Source: Caulobacter segnis
Lineage (GTDB): Bacteria; Pseudomonadota; Alphaproteobacteria; Caulobacterales; Caulobacteraceae
Direction of reading: 5' to 3'
Assembly: GCF_023935105.1 (NCBI RefSeq)
Contig: NZ_CP096040.1
Location: 1,984,001-2,048,000, forward strand
Length of the DNA stretch: 64,000 bases
Below the pieces are notes generated by a model. It saw only the letters and a list, made by a program, of their open reading frames with translations, ran no database searches and was not told where the DNA came from. The position numbers and the translations under genes are program-made. Within the stretch, counting starts at the first letter, position 1. Each line of letters starts with the position of its first letter. This document shows, in pieces, positions 31,679 to 41,300 of this stretch.

Positions 31679-31888
31679 TCAGCCCGCCGTCCGCGCCAGG
31701 GCGAACACCCGACAAGCCGAGGCCAACGGACGCTCCCCGCGCTCCAGGTCGATCCTCTGGATCAGGCCGGCGAGGCTGATCGCCTCGCCGGCAGCCGCGC
31801 GTTCCAGCACCGCCCAGAACTCCGGCTCCAGGGCCAGCGACGTCGCGTGGCCGGCCAGGTTGACCGACCGCTTCTTCAATCCGGCCAT
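31679..31888 (-). CDS. Ribbon-helix-helix DNA-binding protein
   Basis: About 69 aa. LKKRSVNLAGHATSLALEPEFW is the RHH_4 pattern: a beta-strand that contacts DNA, then two helices. Start uncertain: ATG 31888 fits homologue-like MAGLKKRS, ATG 31900 adds four residues, and a TTG at 31921 overlaps the upstream stop (TTGA). Second gene of a pair with the DUF4169 gene; such pairs are common in alphaproteobacteria. Possibly a local repressor. Confidence 0.75.
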   Translation of the reverse strand: MAGLKKRSVNLAGHATSLALEPEFWAVLERAAAGEAISLAGLIQRIDLERGERPLASACRVFALARTAG

Positions 31889-31917
31889 CTGGCCAGCCAT
31901 TTGACGTCCATCTGGAC

Positions 31918-32094
31918 TCAATCCTCGCGCTTGGCGCCGTCGAGGTCGCGCTTCAGCTTGTCGGCGCGCGCGGCCTCCAGGGTCTTCTCGACCTTGGAAC
32001 GGCCGAACTTGGCGCGGTTCTCGGCGGTGCGGGCCTTGTCGTCGGCCTTGGCCTTGGCCTTGCGGGCCTGGTTCAGATTGACGATGTCGGCCAT
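31918..32094 (-). CDS. DUF4169 family protein
   Basis: 58-residue basic protein (MADIVNLNQARKAKAKADDK ... FGRSKVEKTLEAARADK), the DUF4169 pattern, mostly helical. Too short for most ORF filters but with a clear family signature. Its TGA overlaps a possible TTG start of the RHH gene. Function unknown. Confidence 0.8.
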   Translation of the reverse strand: MADIVNLNQARKAKAKADDKARTAENRAKFGRSKVEKTLEAARADKLKRDLDGAKRED

Positions 32095-32098
32095 GGAT

Positions 32099-33007
32099 CT
32101 AGGGCTTCTTCCTCGAGACGGGGCGGATGACCACGGTTTCCTGCAGCCGTAGCGCCTCGCCCTTCTTCAGGACCAGCGGCGCGCGGCCGGGGAAGACGCA
32201 GTTCTGCATCGAGCGGTCACTATACAGCATCCAGCGCGTGATCGTCTGGCCGTTCGCCTTGCAGGCCAGGCCGACCGTCCAGGCGGGCGAGGTCTCGCCG
32301 CCGGTCCAGGCGAAGCCCATCGACGATCCCGCCGTGATCGCTGCGCCGTTCGGCGTGATCGTCTTGCCGCCCGAGGAAAAGGTCAGGTGCTCGGGATCCA
32401 CCAGACGGATCGAGAAGCCGCCGAAGCCCCGGTCGTCCTCGCTGCCGCCCAGCCCCAGGGCGTCGAGGCGCGAGGTGATCGTGGTGTCGAACTCCACCCG
32501 CCGCGCGCCGGCCTTTAGCGGCCGCACCGTCACCTTGGTGGTCTCTGTGGCGACATAGACCAGTTCGGGTCCGGAATTGACCATCCAGTCGACATCGACC
32601 GTCAGGGTCCCGCCGCCCTCGGCGTCGCCCAGGAAGCGCTTCTCGCGGACGAAATAGCTGAGGCCCTTCATGTACCAGCCGTCGGCGACGGTCTTGCCGC
32701 CCGACTGCACCTTCATCCACGCCCACCAGACGCCGCGCTGATGCGGGTGGTCGCCAGGCCGGTCCTCGGTCAGGGCCGTCCCGTCCGGGGCGTAGAGCGC
32801 CCCGACATAGTTGGCGCGCCCCGGTTCGGCCGCCGGGTCCAGCGGCTTGGTCCGATAGACCAGCACGGTCTTGCCGGCCTCGGTCAGGGTCACCGCGTCA
32901 TCGGCGAAGACAGCGTCGACCCGCTTGCCGATTGCGGGATCGGCCAGGGCGGGCGAAGCCAGGACCAGCCCAACGGCCAGTGCCGGCCAGGCGCGGCGGA
33001 AGCTCAT
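32099..33007 (-). CDS. Secreted PmoA-family protein (DUF6807)
   Basis: 302 aa with a signal peptide ending ALA-DP at residue 23. The body has the PmoA/DUF6807 pattern: PDGTALTEDRPGDHPHQRGVWWAW, EFDTTITSRLDALGLGG, FGGFSIRLVDPEHLTF and WMLYSDRSMQNCVFPGR. In Bacteroidetes and proteobacteria this family often accompanies sugar oxidoreductases. Here it overlaps a GST gene (ATGA), so function is not deduced. Confidence 0.8.
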   Translation of the reverse strand: MSFRRAWPALAVGLVLASPALADPAIGKRVDAVFADDAVTLTEAGKTVLVYRTKPLDPAAEPGRANYVGALYAPDGTALTEDRPGDHPHQRGVWWAWMKVQSGGKTVADGWYMKGLSYFVREKRFLGDAEGGGTLTVDVDWMVNSGPELVYVATETTKVTVRPLKAGARRVEFDTTITSRLDALGLGGSEDDRGFGGFSIRLVDPEHLTFSSGGKTITPNGAAITAGSSMGFAWTGGETSPAWTVGLACKANGQTITRWMLYSDRSMQNCVFPGRAPLVLKKGEALRLQETVVIRPVSRKKP

Positions 33008-33588
33008 GCGTCATCCTTGGCGAGAGCCCGCGCCAGGGCCGGGCGGGTGTTGGCGCGCGCCAGCCAGTCGTCATAGACCGCGTGCGGCGGCATCATCTGG
33101 CGAGCGAATTGCAACAGGCTAATAAACAGGATGTCGGCGGCCGAGAAGGTGTCGCCCAGCAGCCAGGGCGTCTTCTCCAGCGTGGTGCGAAGACGGTCGT
33201 CCAACAGCTGGTAGGTCTTCTTGTCTTCTTCGTCCTGGCGCTGCTTCCATAGATTGACGACCGACGGCTCCAGGACGCCGGCATAGTAGGCGAGCCACGA
33301 CAGATAGGGGCCGCGCAGAGGGTCGCCGACCACGGGTCCGATCACGGCGGCGGGAAACTTGTCCGTCAGATAGAGGGCGATGGCGGCGGATTCGGTGATC
33401 AGCACGCCGTCGTCCAGCAGGGCTGGCACCTGGCCGTGCGGATGCGGATTGGCAGGGTCCCGCGCGCCGGTGTTCCCGAAGCTGCGGTAGATGTCGACCG
33501 TCTTGATCTCATATTCCGCTCCCAGCTCCTCCAGCAGCCACAGAAAGCGGGTCGAACGCGAGCGGGGCGCGTGGAAAAGGGTCAGCAT
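33004..33588 (-). CDS. Glutathione S-transferase
   Basis: 194 aa. The thioredoxin-like N-domain (LFHAPRSRSTRFLWLLEEL, then VPALLDDGVLITESAAIALYL with the GSH-binding E-S) is followed by a helical C-domain (WLLGDTFSAADILFISLL). First gene of a two-gene unit with the PmoA-family gene. Confidence 0.9.
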   Translation of the reverse strand: MLTLFHAPRSRSTRFLWLLEELGAEYEIKTVDIYRSFGNTGARDPANPHPHGQVPALLDDGVLITESAAIALYLTDKFPAAVIGPVVGDPLRGPYLSWLAYYAGVLEPSVVNLWKQRQDEEDKKTYQLLDDRLRTTLEKTPWLLGDTFSAADILFISLLQFARQMMPPHAVYDDWLARANTRPALARALAKDDA

Positions 33589-33721
33589 GTCAGTCTTCCG
33601 AAGGTTGTGAACATATCAAGAACAATGTTCTCACAAACGCAAGCCGAAACTTGGCAGCAAGCGCAGCCGTTTGTTGTCGCGAGGGACCGCCATGGTCCCG
33701 CTCTCACACTGGAGATGACGG

Positions 33722-33958
33722 ATGATCGACCTCTCGCAGATCAAGGAACACCACGAAGTCGTCGGTTCGGACGGCGGCCATGTCGGCCGCGTCGACCACA
33801 TCGCCGGCGGCGAGATCGAGCTGGCCAAGCTGGACCTGGGCTCTGGCTTCAAGCACCACCTGATCCCGCTGTCGTGGGTGGAGTACATCGACGACGACAA
33901 GGTCCACCTCAGCGTCACCAAGGACGACGCCAAGGCCCAGTGGCGCGAGAAGCACTGA
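33722..33958 (+). CDS. DUF2171 small protein
   Basis: 78 aa, PRC-barrel-like: IKEHHEVVGSDGGHVGRVDHI, DHIAGGEIELAKLDLGS, HHLIPLSWVEYIDDDKVHL. DUF2171 proteins are frequent in alphaproteobacteria. The start follows the GGAGATGACGG SD region. Ends at a terminator. Confidence 0.85.
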   Translation: MIDLSQIKEHHEVVGSDGGHVGRVDHIAGGEIELAKLDLGSGFKHHLIPLSWVEYIDDDKVHLSVTKDDAKAQWREKH

Positions 33959-33979
33959 GCCTATCGACCGGCGATTTCG

Positions 33980-34012
33980 AAGGCCTCCGTCCGCAAGGGC
34001 GGGGGCCTTCTT
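33980..34012 (+). terminator. Intrinsic terminator after the DUF2171 gene
   Basis: Stem AAGGCCTCCG (33980-33989) with CGGGGGCCTT (34000-34009), one G-T wobble, 10-nt loop, followed by CTT. Confidence 0.65.
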
Positions 34013-34078
34013 CGCGCGCGCTTGACCCCTCGCCAGAAGCAGCCGCCTATCCGCGCCATCAACGCGGAGGGGTCTTGC

Positions 34079-34714
34079 ATGTACACGCTCTACGGTTCGC
34101 CCAGCACGGCCGGCACGGCCATCCACTGGATGCTCTTGGAGCTGGGCGTCCCCTTCGACCTGAAGCTGCTGGATTTCGACAAGGGCGAGCACAAGACGCC
34201 GGAATACCTGGCGCTGAACCCCGACGGCGTGGTGCCGACCCTGATCGTCGACGGCGCGCCGATCACCCAGATGGCCGGCATCGCCACGCTGCTGGCGGAG
34301 CGTCACCCCGAGGCGGGCTTCGCGCCGCCACTGGGATCGCCGGAGCGGGCCGACTATCTGAGCTGGACCCTCTGGCTGGCCAACAGCTTCCAGCCGCACT
34401 TCCGGGCCTGGTTCTATCCCCATGAACCGGCGGGCGGGCAGGCGCAGGACGCGGTGAAGCAGGCCGCCCGCGAGCGGATAGAGGCTGGGCTGGCGCGGCT
34501 GGACGCTCGCCTGGCGGATCGCGACTACCTCGTCGGTGACCGCTTCACGACGGTCGACCTGCTGGCGAGCATCCTGTGCCGCTGGAGCCGCAACATGCCG
34601 AGGCCCGCGACCGCTTGGCCGAACCTGAAACGCTATCTGGACCGCGTCCGTCAGCGGCCGGCGCTGCGCGAGGTCCATGCCCGCGAGGGGCTGACCGACT
34701 GGATCGACGGCTGA
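34079..34714 (+). CDS. Glutathione S-transferase (second)
   Basis: 211 aa. LYGSPSTAGTAIHWMLLELG begins the thioredoxin-like domain; VVPTLIVDGAPITQMAGIATLL replaces the usual E-S with Q-M at the GSH contact, which may alter activity. The C-domain contains VGDRFTTVDLLASILC. ATG 34079; the frame is open further upstream without conserved sequence. Unrelated in detail to the first GST. Confidence 0.87.
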   Translation: MYTLYGSPSTAGTAIHWMLLELGVPFDLKLLDFDKGEHKTPEYLALNPDGVVPTLIVDGAPITQMAGIATLLAERHPEAGFAPPLGSPERADYLSWTLWLANSFQPHFRAWFYPHEPAGGQAQDAVKQAARERIEAGLARLDARLADRDYLVGDRFTTVDLLASILCRWSRNMPRPATAWPNLKRYLDRVRQRPALREVHAREGLTDWIDG

Positions 34715-34720
34715 GATAAC

Positions 34721-34750
34721 AAAAAAGGCCCGGGTCACCCCGGGCCTTTT
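34721..34750. terminator. Bidirectional terminator between GST and aatA
   Basis: AAAAAAGGCCCGGG-TCAC-CCCGGGCCTTTT: a 10-bp stem with a 4-nt loop, an A-run to the left and a T-run to the right, between convergent genes. Confidence 0.9.
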
Positions 34751-34772
34751 CTATTCAGAGGCTTGAGGCCGC

Positions 34773-36167
<1,395 letters not shown>

Positions 36168-36240
36168 TCACCGGCAAGGTGACGAGACTCGCGGGGAAAC
36201 GTCGGGCCGTTCGAGCGGCCTGTGGGGGAGGAAAGCCATC

Positions 36241-36831
36241 GTGAAGACGAAGATTCTGTACATTGCCCTGGCCGTTCTGGCGCTGGCGGTGGGCGCGGCC
36301 TCGCCGGGGCTCGCGCGCCAGTCGGGCGGCGGCGACATCATGCAGAAGGCGATCAACAAGCCTTCGGCCAACTGGTCGGTCTATGGGACGGGGCAGAAGA
36401 CGACGCCGATCAAGGACAAGACCGTCCAGGGCGGCGGCGCGGTCAAGGTCGAGGTGCAGGCGGCCAGCGACAAGCCGTGGAGCGTGGGCGCCGCCCAGCC
36501 GATCTCGGGCAAGGTCACCAAGGGCGACATGCTGATGGTGGCGTTCTGGGCCAAGGCCGAAAGCGTCGACGGCGGTCCCGCCACGGCCGACATTTCGGCC
36601 GTGCGCGTGCAGCAATCGGCCGAGCCCTACGACGCGGCGATCCAAGGCGGGGTCAAGGTGGGCGACGCGTGGAAGATGTACACCGTGCGCGGGCGGGCGG
36701 CGATCGACATCCCTGAAGGCGGCGGCAGCGTCGGACTGCACCTGGCGTCCGCCAAGCAGACGGTCCTGCTCGGCGCCCTGTTCGTGCTGGATTTCGGCCC
36801 GGACGGCGACGCGAACAAGCCGGCCAGCTAG
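36241..36831 (+). CDS. Secreted carbohydrate-binding-like protein, unknown
   Basis: 196 aa. GTG preceded by a strong GGGGGAGGAAA SD. Signal peptide at about 1-26 (ending GLARQ). The body resembles a jelly-roll carbohydrate-binding module (WSVGAAQPISGKVTKGDMLM, VAFWAKAE, YTVRGRAAIDIPEGGGSVGL, GALFVLDFG). No catalytic domain; the precise family is not established. Convergent with the FMN reductase; stops overlap by 4 nt. Confidence 0.75.
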   Translation: MKTKILYIALAVLALAVGAASPGLARQSGGGDIMQKAINKPSANWSVYGTGQKTTPIKDKTVQGGGAVKVEVQAASDKPWSVGAAQPISGKVTKGDMLMVAFWAKAESVDGGPATADISAVRVQQSAEPYDAAIQGGVKVGDAWKMYTVRGRAAIDIPEGGGSVGLHLASAKQTVLLGALFVLDFGPDGDANKPAS

Positions 36832-37367
36832 CCGCGCGTTCTCAGCGCCGCCGCGAAGCTCGTCAGATGACGCGCGATCGCCTGGCGGGTGCGCTCGTCG
36901 GTCAAAGCGCCATTCTCGAACTTCGTGTGGGCCTGGCCGACCAGGATGTCCGACAGCGGGGCCAGGTCGCAGCCGGCGCGCTTGAGGTTCAGGCGCAGGG
37001 CGTCCTGGGCGCGCACCGTGCCGGTGAGTCCGGGGCTGGCGCCCAGGGCGCAGGCCAGCTTGCCGTCCAGGGGCGCTGGCTTGCCGCGCGAGGCCCAGTC
37101 GATGGCGTTCTTCAGCACCGCTGTCAGGCCGCCGTTGTATTCCGGGCAGGCGATCAGCAGCCCGTCGGCGGCGCGGACGGCGTCCTTCCATGCGGCGACG
37201 GGCGCGGGGTCGCCCTGGTCCTCGACGTCCTGGTTGAAGAACGGCAGGTCGCCCAGGCCGAAGACCTGGATTTCCATCTCCTCCGGCGCGAGCTGGCGCG
37301 CGGCATGGAGGAGGGCGGTGTTGTAGGATGCGGCCCGCAGGCTGCCCGAGACGGCGAGAATCTTCAT
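36828..37367 (-). CDS. NADPH-dependent FMN reductase
   Basis: 179-residue flavodoxin-like protein. GSLRAASYNTALLHAARQLA binds the FMN phosphate and PEYNGGLTAVLKNAIDW is the second family motif. Likely reduces FMN, quinones or azo compounds. Stands alone. Confidence 0.9.
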   Translation of the reverse strand: MKILAVSGSLRAASYNTALLHAARQLAPEEMEIQVFGLGDLPFFNQDVEDQGDPAPVAAWKDAVRAADGLLIACPEYNGGLTAVLKNAIDWASRGKPAPLDGKLACALGASPGLTGTVRAQDALRLNLKRAGCDLAPLSDILVGQAHTKFENGALTDERTRQAIARHLTSFAAALRTRG

Positions 37368-37507
37368 CCGGCCTAGTTAGCCGGGGCGCGCCGGGATGTC
37401 TCGCCACTGGACGGCCGCCGGAAAAACGCCTTTATCTCCAGCAGGTGTCCGCCCGTCGTTTCAGCGGCGCCGCTTGACCCTGGCCGGCGCCTGCGCGAGG
37501 AGGGGCC

Positions 37508-38227
37508 GTGATCCGCCGTATCATCGACTTCGTCACCAACATGGACGCCCGCGCCTGGCGCACGGTGGCGGTCTCGTTCGTGCTGTTCGGTGGGGTGGGC
37601 GTGGTCTTCCTGTTCGGCGCGCAGCTCCTGGGCGTCAACGGCGAGACCGCGGTCGAGCACTGGCTGGGCGCGGCTAGCGGGCCCTGGGCCTTGCCGATGG
37701 CCGTGGCGGCCTTCGCGGTCATGGCCTTCCTGGGCGTGCCGCAGTTCGTGCTGATCGCCGCGGCGGTGGTGGCCTTTGGGCCTTGGACCGGTTTCGCCTA
37801 CAGCTGGATCGGCACCCTGGTCTCGTCCCTGGTCGGCTTCTGGCTGGGGCGGACCTACGGCGCGCGGATCCTGCGCGACTTCGCCGGCGAGGGCGTCAAC
37901 AAGTTCATGCGGATGATCGGCAAGAACGGCTTCATGGCCAGCCTGATCGTGCGCCTGGTGCCCTCGGCGCCGTTCATCGTGGTCAATATGGCCGCCGGGG
38001 TGACGCCGATGAAGCTGCGCGACTTCGCCGCCGGCACCGCCATCGGCATCGTGCCCAAGATCGCTCTGACCGCCTTCGCCGGCAACTCGATCGTCCAGGC
38101 CATGAAGGGCGGCGGCAAGCAGCACATCGTCATGATCGTCCTGGCCGTCGTCATCTGGCTGGCCATGGGCCTGGTCAGCCGCGCCTGGCTCAAGAAGCGC
38201 GAGGCGGCGGAAGAAGGGCAGAGCTAA
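37508..38227 (+). CDS. VTT-domain (TVP38/TMEM64, SNARE-associated) membrane protein
   Basis: 239 aa with several helices. Signature: FGPWTGFAYSWIGTLVSSLVGFWLGR, SLIVRLVPSAPFIVVNMAAG and MKLRDFAAGTAIGIVPK. DedA/VTT relatives act in lipid scrambling or transport. GTG start with an excellent GAGGAGGGG SD. Confidence 0.88.
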   Translation: MIRRIIDFVTNMDARAWRTVAVSFVLFGGVGVVFLFGAQLLGVNGETAVEHWLGAASGPWALPMAVAAFAVMAFLGVPQFVLIAAAVVAFGPWTGFAYSWIGTLVSSLVGFWLGRTYGARILRDFAGEGVNKFMRMIGKNGFMASLIVRLVPSAPFIVVNMAAGVTPMKLRDFAAGTAIGIVPKIALTAFAGNSIVQAMKGGGKQHIVMIVLAVVIWLAMGLVSRAWLKKREAAEEGQS

Positions 38228-38367
38228 AAGGCGCCCGGCGAGGCCACGTCCCGCGAACGGAATGTCGGCCTTTGGCCTGTCTGTCGACCGAGCTGTCGCA
38301 GGTAAAAAGCTGATCTTGGACGAATTTTGCGCGGCCTGCGGCGGATCGCGCCGTCGGCGCAAATTGC

Positions 38368-38396
38368 TTGCTCGATTCTGGGGCGCTGTGTAGAAA
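38368..38396 (+). promoter_or_regulatory. Candidate promoter of the leuA leader
   Basis: TTGCTC (38368-38373), a 17-nt spacer and TAGAAA (38391-38396). The expected start point, about seven bases further, falls at or just before the leader ATG at 38404, giving a leaderless transcript. Confidence 0.45.
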
Positions 38397-38403
38397 GTCG
38401 GTC

Positions 38404-38460
38404 ATGACTGTCGCGCGCAACCTGCTTTCGCTTCGGCTTATCAGCCCCTGGGCGCTCTAG
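38404..38460 (+). CDS. Leucine-rich leader peptide of leuA (putative attenuator)
   Basis: 18-residue ORF (MTVARNLLSLRLISPWAL) with five Leu and one Ile, closed by TAG, 85 nt before leuA. Leucine codons cluster at positions 7, 8, 10 and 12, as expected of a peptide sensing charged tRNA-Leu. There is no SD; ATG is about 8 nt after a possible -10. Short pairing segments follow (GGCC at 38460-38464 and 38477-38480), but I could not draw a U-tailed terminator, so the mechanism is unproven. Confidence 0.6.
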   Translation: MTVARNLLSLRLISPWAL

Positions 38461-38545
38461 GGGCCGCGCATTGTCGTGGCCGGGCGCACAGGGGACCTTT
38501 GACCCGCAGCCCGCACGCCACACACCCCATTCGACGAGTAGCTCA

Positions 38546-40120
38546 ATGACCTCCGTATCGACCAGCGCTTCCGACAAGCGCGACAACGTCGTCATTTTCG
38601 ACACCACCATGCGTGACGGCGAGCAATCGCCCGGCGCGTCGATGTCGCTGGAAGAGAAGCTGGAACTGGCCAAGATCCTCGAGGAGATGGGGGTCGACAT
38701 CATCGAGGCCGGCTTCCCGATCGCCTCGAACGGCGACTTCGAGGCCGTCCGCGAAGTGGCCAAGATCGTCAAGAACTCGACCATCGCCGGCCTGTGCCGC
38801 GCTCACCAAGTCGACATCGACCGCTGCGCCGAGGCCCTGAAGCCCACCCAGCGCGGCCGGATCCACGTGGTGATCGCCACCTCCGACCTGCACATGAAGC
38901 ACAAGCTGCAGATGGAGCCGGACGCCGTCATCGACGTGATCGCCCGCTCGGTCAGCCACGCCCGCAACCTGCGCGACGACGTCGAGTGGTCGGCCGAGGA
39001 CGCCACCCGCAGCGACCGCCAGTTCCTGCGCCGCGCGGTCGAGACCGCCATCAAGGCCGGCGCCACGACGATCAACCTGCCCGACACGGTGGGCTACACC
39101 TACCCGTCGGAATACGCCGACCTGTTCAACTGGATGGTCAACAATGTCGAGGGCGCCGACAAGGTGATCTTCTCGACCCACTGCCACAACGACCTGGGCC
39201 TGGCCGTGGCCAACAGCCTGGCCGGCGTGCAGGGCGGGGCCCGCCAGGTGGAATGCGCCATCAACGGCCTGGGCGAGCGCGCCGGCAACGCCGCGCTGGA
39301 AGAGATCGTCATGGCCCTGAAGGTGCGCGGCGACCGCCTGCCGTTCCGCACGGGCATCGACACGACGCACATCACCCGCGCCAGCCGCTACGTCTCGGCC
39401 ATCACCGGCTTCCCGGTGCAGTACAACAAGGCCATCGTCGGCAAGAACGCCTTCGCGCACGAGAGCGGCATCCACCAGGACGGCATGCTCAAGAACCGCG
39501 AGACCTACGAGATCATGACGCCGGAGTCGGTGGGCCAGGCTCCCTCCAGCCTGGTCATGGGCAAGCACTCGGGCAGCCACGCCTTCCGCGCCAAGCTGAA
39601 GGACCTGGGCTACGAGCTGGGCGAGAACGCGCTGAAGGAAGCCTTCGGCCGCTTCAAGGACCTGGCCGACCGCAAGAAGCACGTCTACGACGACGACATC
39701 ATCGCCCTGGTCGACGACGCCCTGGCGCGCGGCTCGGAGAAGATCCGCGTGGCGCACCTGCGCGTCGTGGCCGGCACCGACGGCCAGTCGGCCGAGCTGA
39801 CCCTGGATGTCGACGGCGTCTCCAGCACCGCCGAGGCCACCGGCGACGGTCCCGTCGACGCGGTGTTCAACGCCATCCACAAGATCGTGCCGCACAGCGC
39901 CGCCCTGCGCCTCTTCCAGGTGCACGCGGTGACCGAGGGCACGGACGCCCAGGCTCAGGTCTCGGTGCGTCTGGAAGAGGACGGCCGCATCGCCACCGGC
40001 GCGGCCGCCGACACCGACACGCTCACCGCCTCGGCCAAGGCGTATGTCAACGCGCTCAACAACCTCTTCGCCCGCAAGGAGAAGAGCCGGCCCGAAGCGG
40101 CGATCGCCAGCGGCTTTTAA
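38546..40120 (+). CDS. leuA: 2-isopropylmalate synthase
   Basis: First enzyme of leucine synthesis (acetyl-CoA plus 2-oxoisovalerate). 524 aa. DmpG/HMGL-type TIM barrel with IFDTTMRDGEQSPGASMS, THCHNDLGLAVANSLAG (metal His), and a C-terminal regulatory domain (about 395-510) for leucine feedback. ATG 38546 preferred; the frame stays open upstream to 38471 in the leader region. Unlinked to leuB/C/D in this window. Convergent with the next gene; stops overlap by 4 nt. Confidence 0.96.
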   Translation: MTSVSTSASDKRDNVVIFDTTMRDGEQSPGASMSLEEKLELAKILEEMGVDIIEAGFPIASNGDFEAVREVAKIVKNSTIAGLCRAHQVDIDRCAEALKPTQRGRIHVVIATSDLHMKHKLQMEPDAVIDVIARSVSHARNLRDDVEWSAEDATRSDRQFLRRAVETAIKAGATTINLPDTVGYTYPSEYADLFNWMVNNVEGADKVIFSTHCHNDLGLAVANSLAGVQGGARQVECAINGLGERAGNAALEEIVMALKVRGDRLPFRTGIDTTHITRASRYVSAITGFPVQYNKAIVGKNAFAHESGIHQDGMLKNRETYEIMTPESVGQAPSSLVMGKHSGSHAFRAKLKDLGYELGENALKEAFGRFKDLADRKKHVYDDDIIALVDDALARGSEKIRVAHLRVVAGTDGQSAELTLDVDGVSSTAEATGDGPVDAVFNAIHKIVPHSAALRLFQVHAVTEGTDAQAQVSVRLEEDGRIATGAAADTDTLTASAKAYVNALNNLFARKEKSRPEAAIASGF

Positions 40121-40590
40121 GCCGCCCGCCGCGAGCTGAAAGGCCGCGTCGCGAGGATCTCGGCCCCCAGGTGCGCCTGGGGCTGAACCTCCAGGCCCAA
40201 TTCCCGCAGACTGTCGGCGAGCGCCCTGCGGGGCGTCTCGTCCAGCAGCGCGCCCGCGTCCACGACCAGCATCCCACCGGGGCGCAGCATGGTGTAGGTC
40301 GCGGCGATGACCGCGCGTGCGTCCGGCAGGGTCTGGCAGTCCAGCACCAGCAGCAGGTCGCTGCGCTCGTCGGCGGCCCCGCAGGTGGCCCGCCGAGCGG
40401 CCTCGACCCGCTGATAGCCGCGTCGCCACAACTGGCACATGGCCTCGCCAGCTCCCGGGCCGGCGACGGCCACGAAGCACAGCGGCGTGGCCTGGGCCAG
40501 CTCGAGCATGCGGTCCAGGGCGGGATTGATCCCTTCGGTCGGCACGCCCAGCAGGAACTGGGCGGCTTGCCTGAATGGGTGGGGCGACAT
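40117..40590 (-). CDS. Hypothetical protein, degenerate methyltransferase-like fold
   Basis: 157 aa. The pattern of alternating helix and strand (LCFVAVAGPGAGEAMCQL, DLLLVLDCQTLPDA, VIAATYTMLRPGGMLVVDAG) resembles a class I methyltransferase whose SAM glycine motif has been lost. Possibly structural or regulatory. A longer alternative frame (40056-40643) on the same strand is a shadow. Divergent from the O-methyltransferase at 40722. Confidence 0.6.
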   Translation of the reverse strand: MSPHPFRQAAQFLLGVPTEGINPALDRMLELAQATPLCFVAVAGPGAGEAMCQLWRRGYQRVEAARRATCGAADERSDLLLVLDCQTLPDARAVIAATYTMLRPGGMLVVDAGALLDETPRRALADSLRELGLEVQPQAHLGAEILATRPFSSRRAA

Positions 40591-40721
40591 GGTCGATTAG
40601 CCTTCTTCTGACGCGGCCCGCCACGCGGCGGGCCCGCGTCCATGCTTCTGCGCGCACGGCCCGCAAGGGCTCCATTCGGAAACAGGTCCTTCCGCGTAAG
40701 GGCCGCGTAAGGAACAACGTG

Positions 40722-41297
40722 ATGTTCGGCGACAATGAATACGCCGCCCCGGCCGCCTGGGCGACGATCCAGGCGCGCACGGCCGCGCTGGGCTTCGACA
40801 TGCCGTCCGAGGCCAATACCGGCGCGCTGCTGCGTCTCCTGGCCGCATCCAAGCCGGGCGGGCGGATGCTGGAACTCGGGACGGGCACGGGCCTGGCCAC
40901 GGCTTGGCTGCTGGACGGCCTGGACGCCGCCGCCAGCCTGGTCAGCGTCGACGTCGACCCTGTCGTCCAGGATGTGGCGCGCGACGCCCTGAAGGATGAT
41001 CGGTTGCGCTTCGTGCTGGCCGACGGCCTAGACTATGTGCTGGCTCAGCCGCCGGAGTCGTTCGACCTGATCTTCGCCGACGCCTGGCCTGGCAAGTACG
41101 AGGCTTTCGACCAGGCGCTGGCGCTGTTGAAGCGGGGAGGGCTGTACGTGATCGACGACATGCTGCCCCAGCCCAACTGGCCGGAAGAGCACCAGGCGCG
41201 CGTGGATGCGCTTGTCGACCGGCTGGAGGCTCATCCCGACCTGGCCGTGACGCGGCTGGCCTGGGCGTCCGGCCTGATCGTCGCGGCGAGGCGCTGA
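40722..41297 (+). CDS. Class I O-methyltransferase
   Basis: 191 aa. SAM motif MLELGTGTGLATAWLLDGL, acidic SVDVDPVVQDVARDAL, and IFADAWPGKYEAFDQAL, as in caffeoyl-CoA/catechol O-methyltransferase-like proteins. ATG 40722 (a GTG sits one codon earlier). Ends 3 nt before the EamA gene, so they are probably one operon. Substrate unknown. Confidence 0.83.
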   Translation: MFGDNEYAAPAAWATIQARTAALGFDMPSEANTGALLRLLAASKPGGRMLELGTGTGLATAWLLDGLDAAASLVSVDVDPVVQDVARDALKDDRLRFVLADGLDYVLAQPPESFDLIFADAWPGKYEAFDQALALLKRGGLYVIDDMLPQPNWPEEHQARVDALVDRLEAHPDLAVTRLAWASGLIVAARR

Positions 41298-41300
41298 GTC

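Noticed and set aside
38543..40900. 785-aa antisense open frame over leuA
   Set aside because: No domain, biased shadow composition, and leuA is fully supported.
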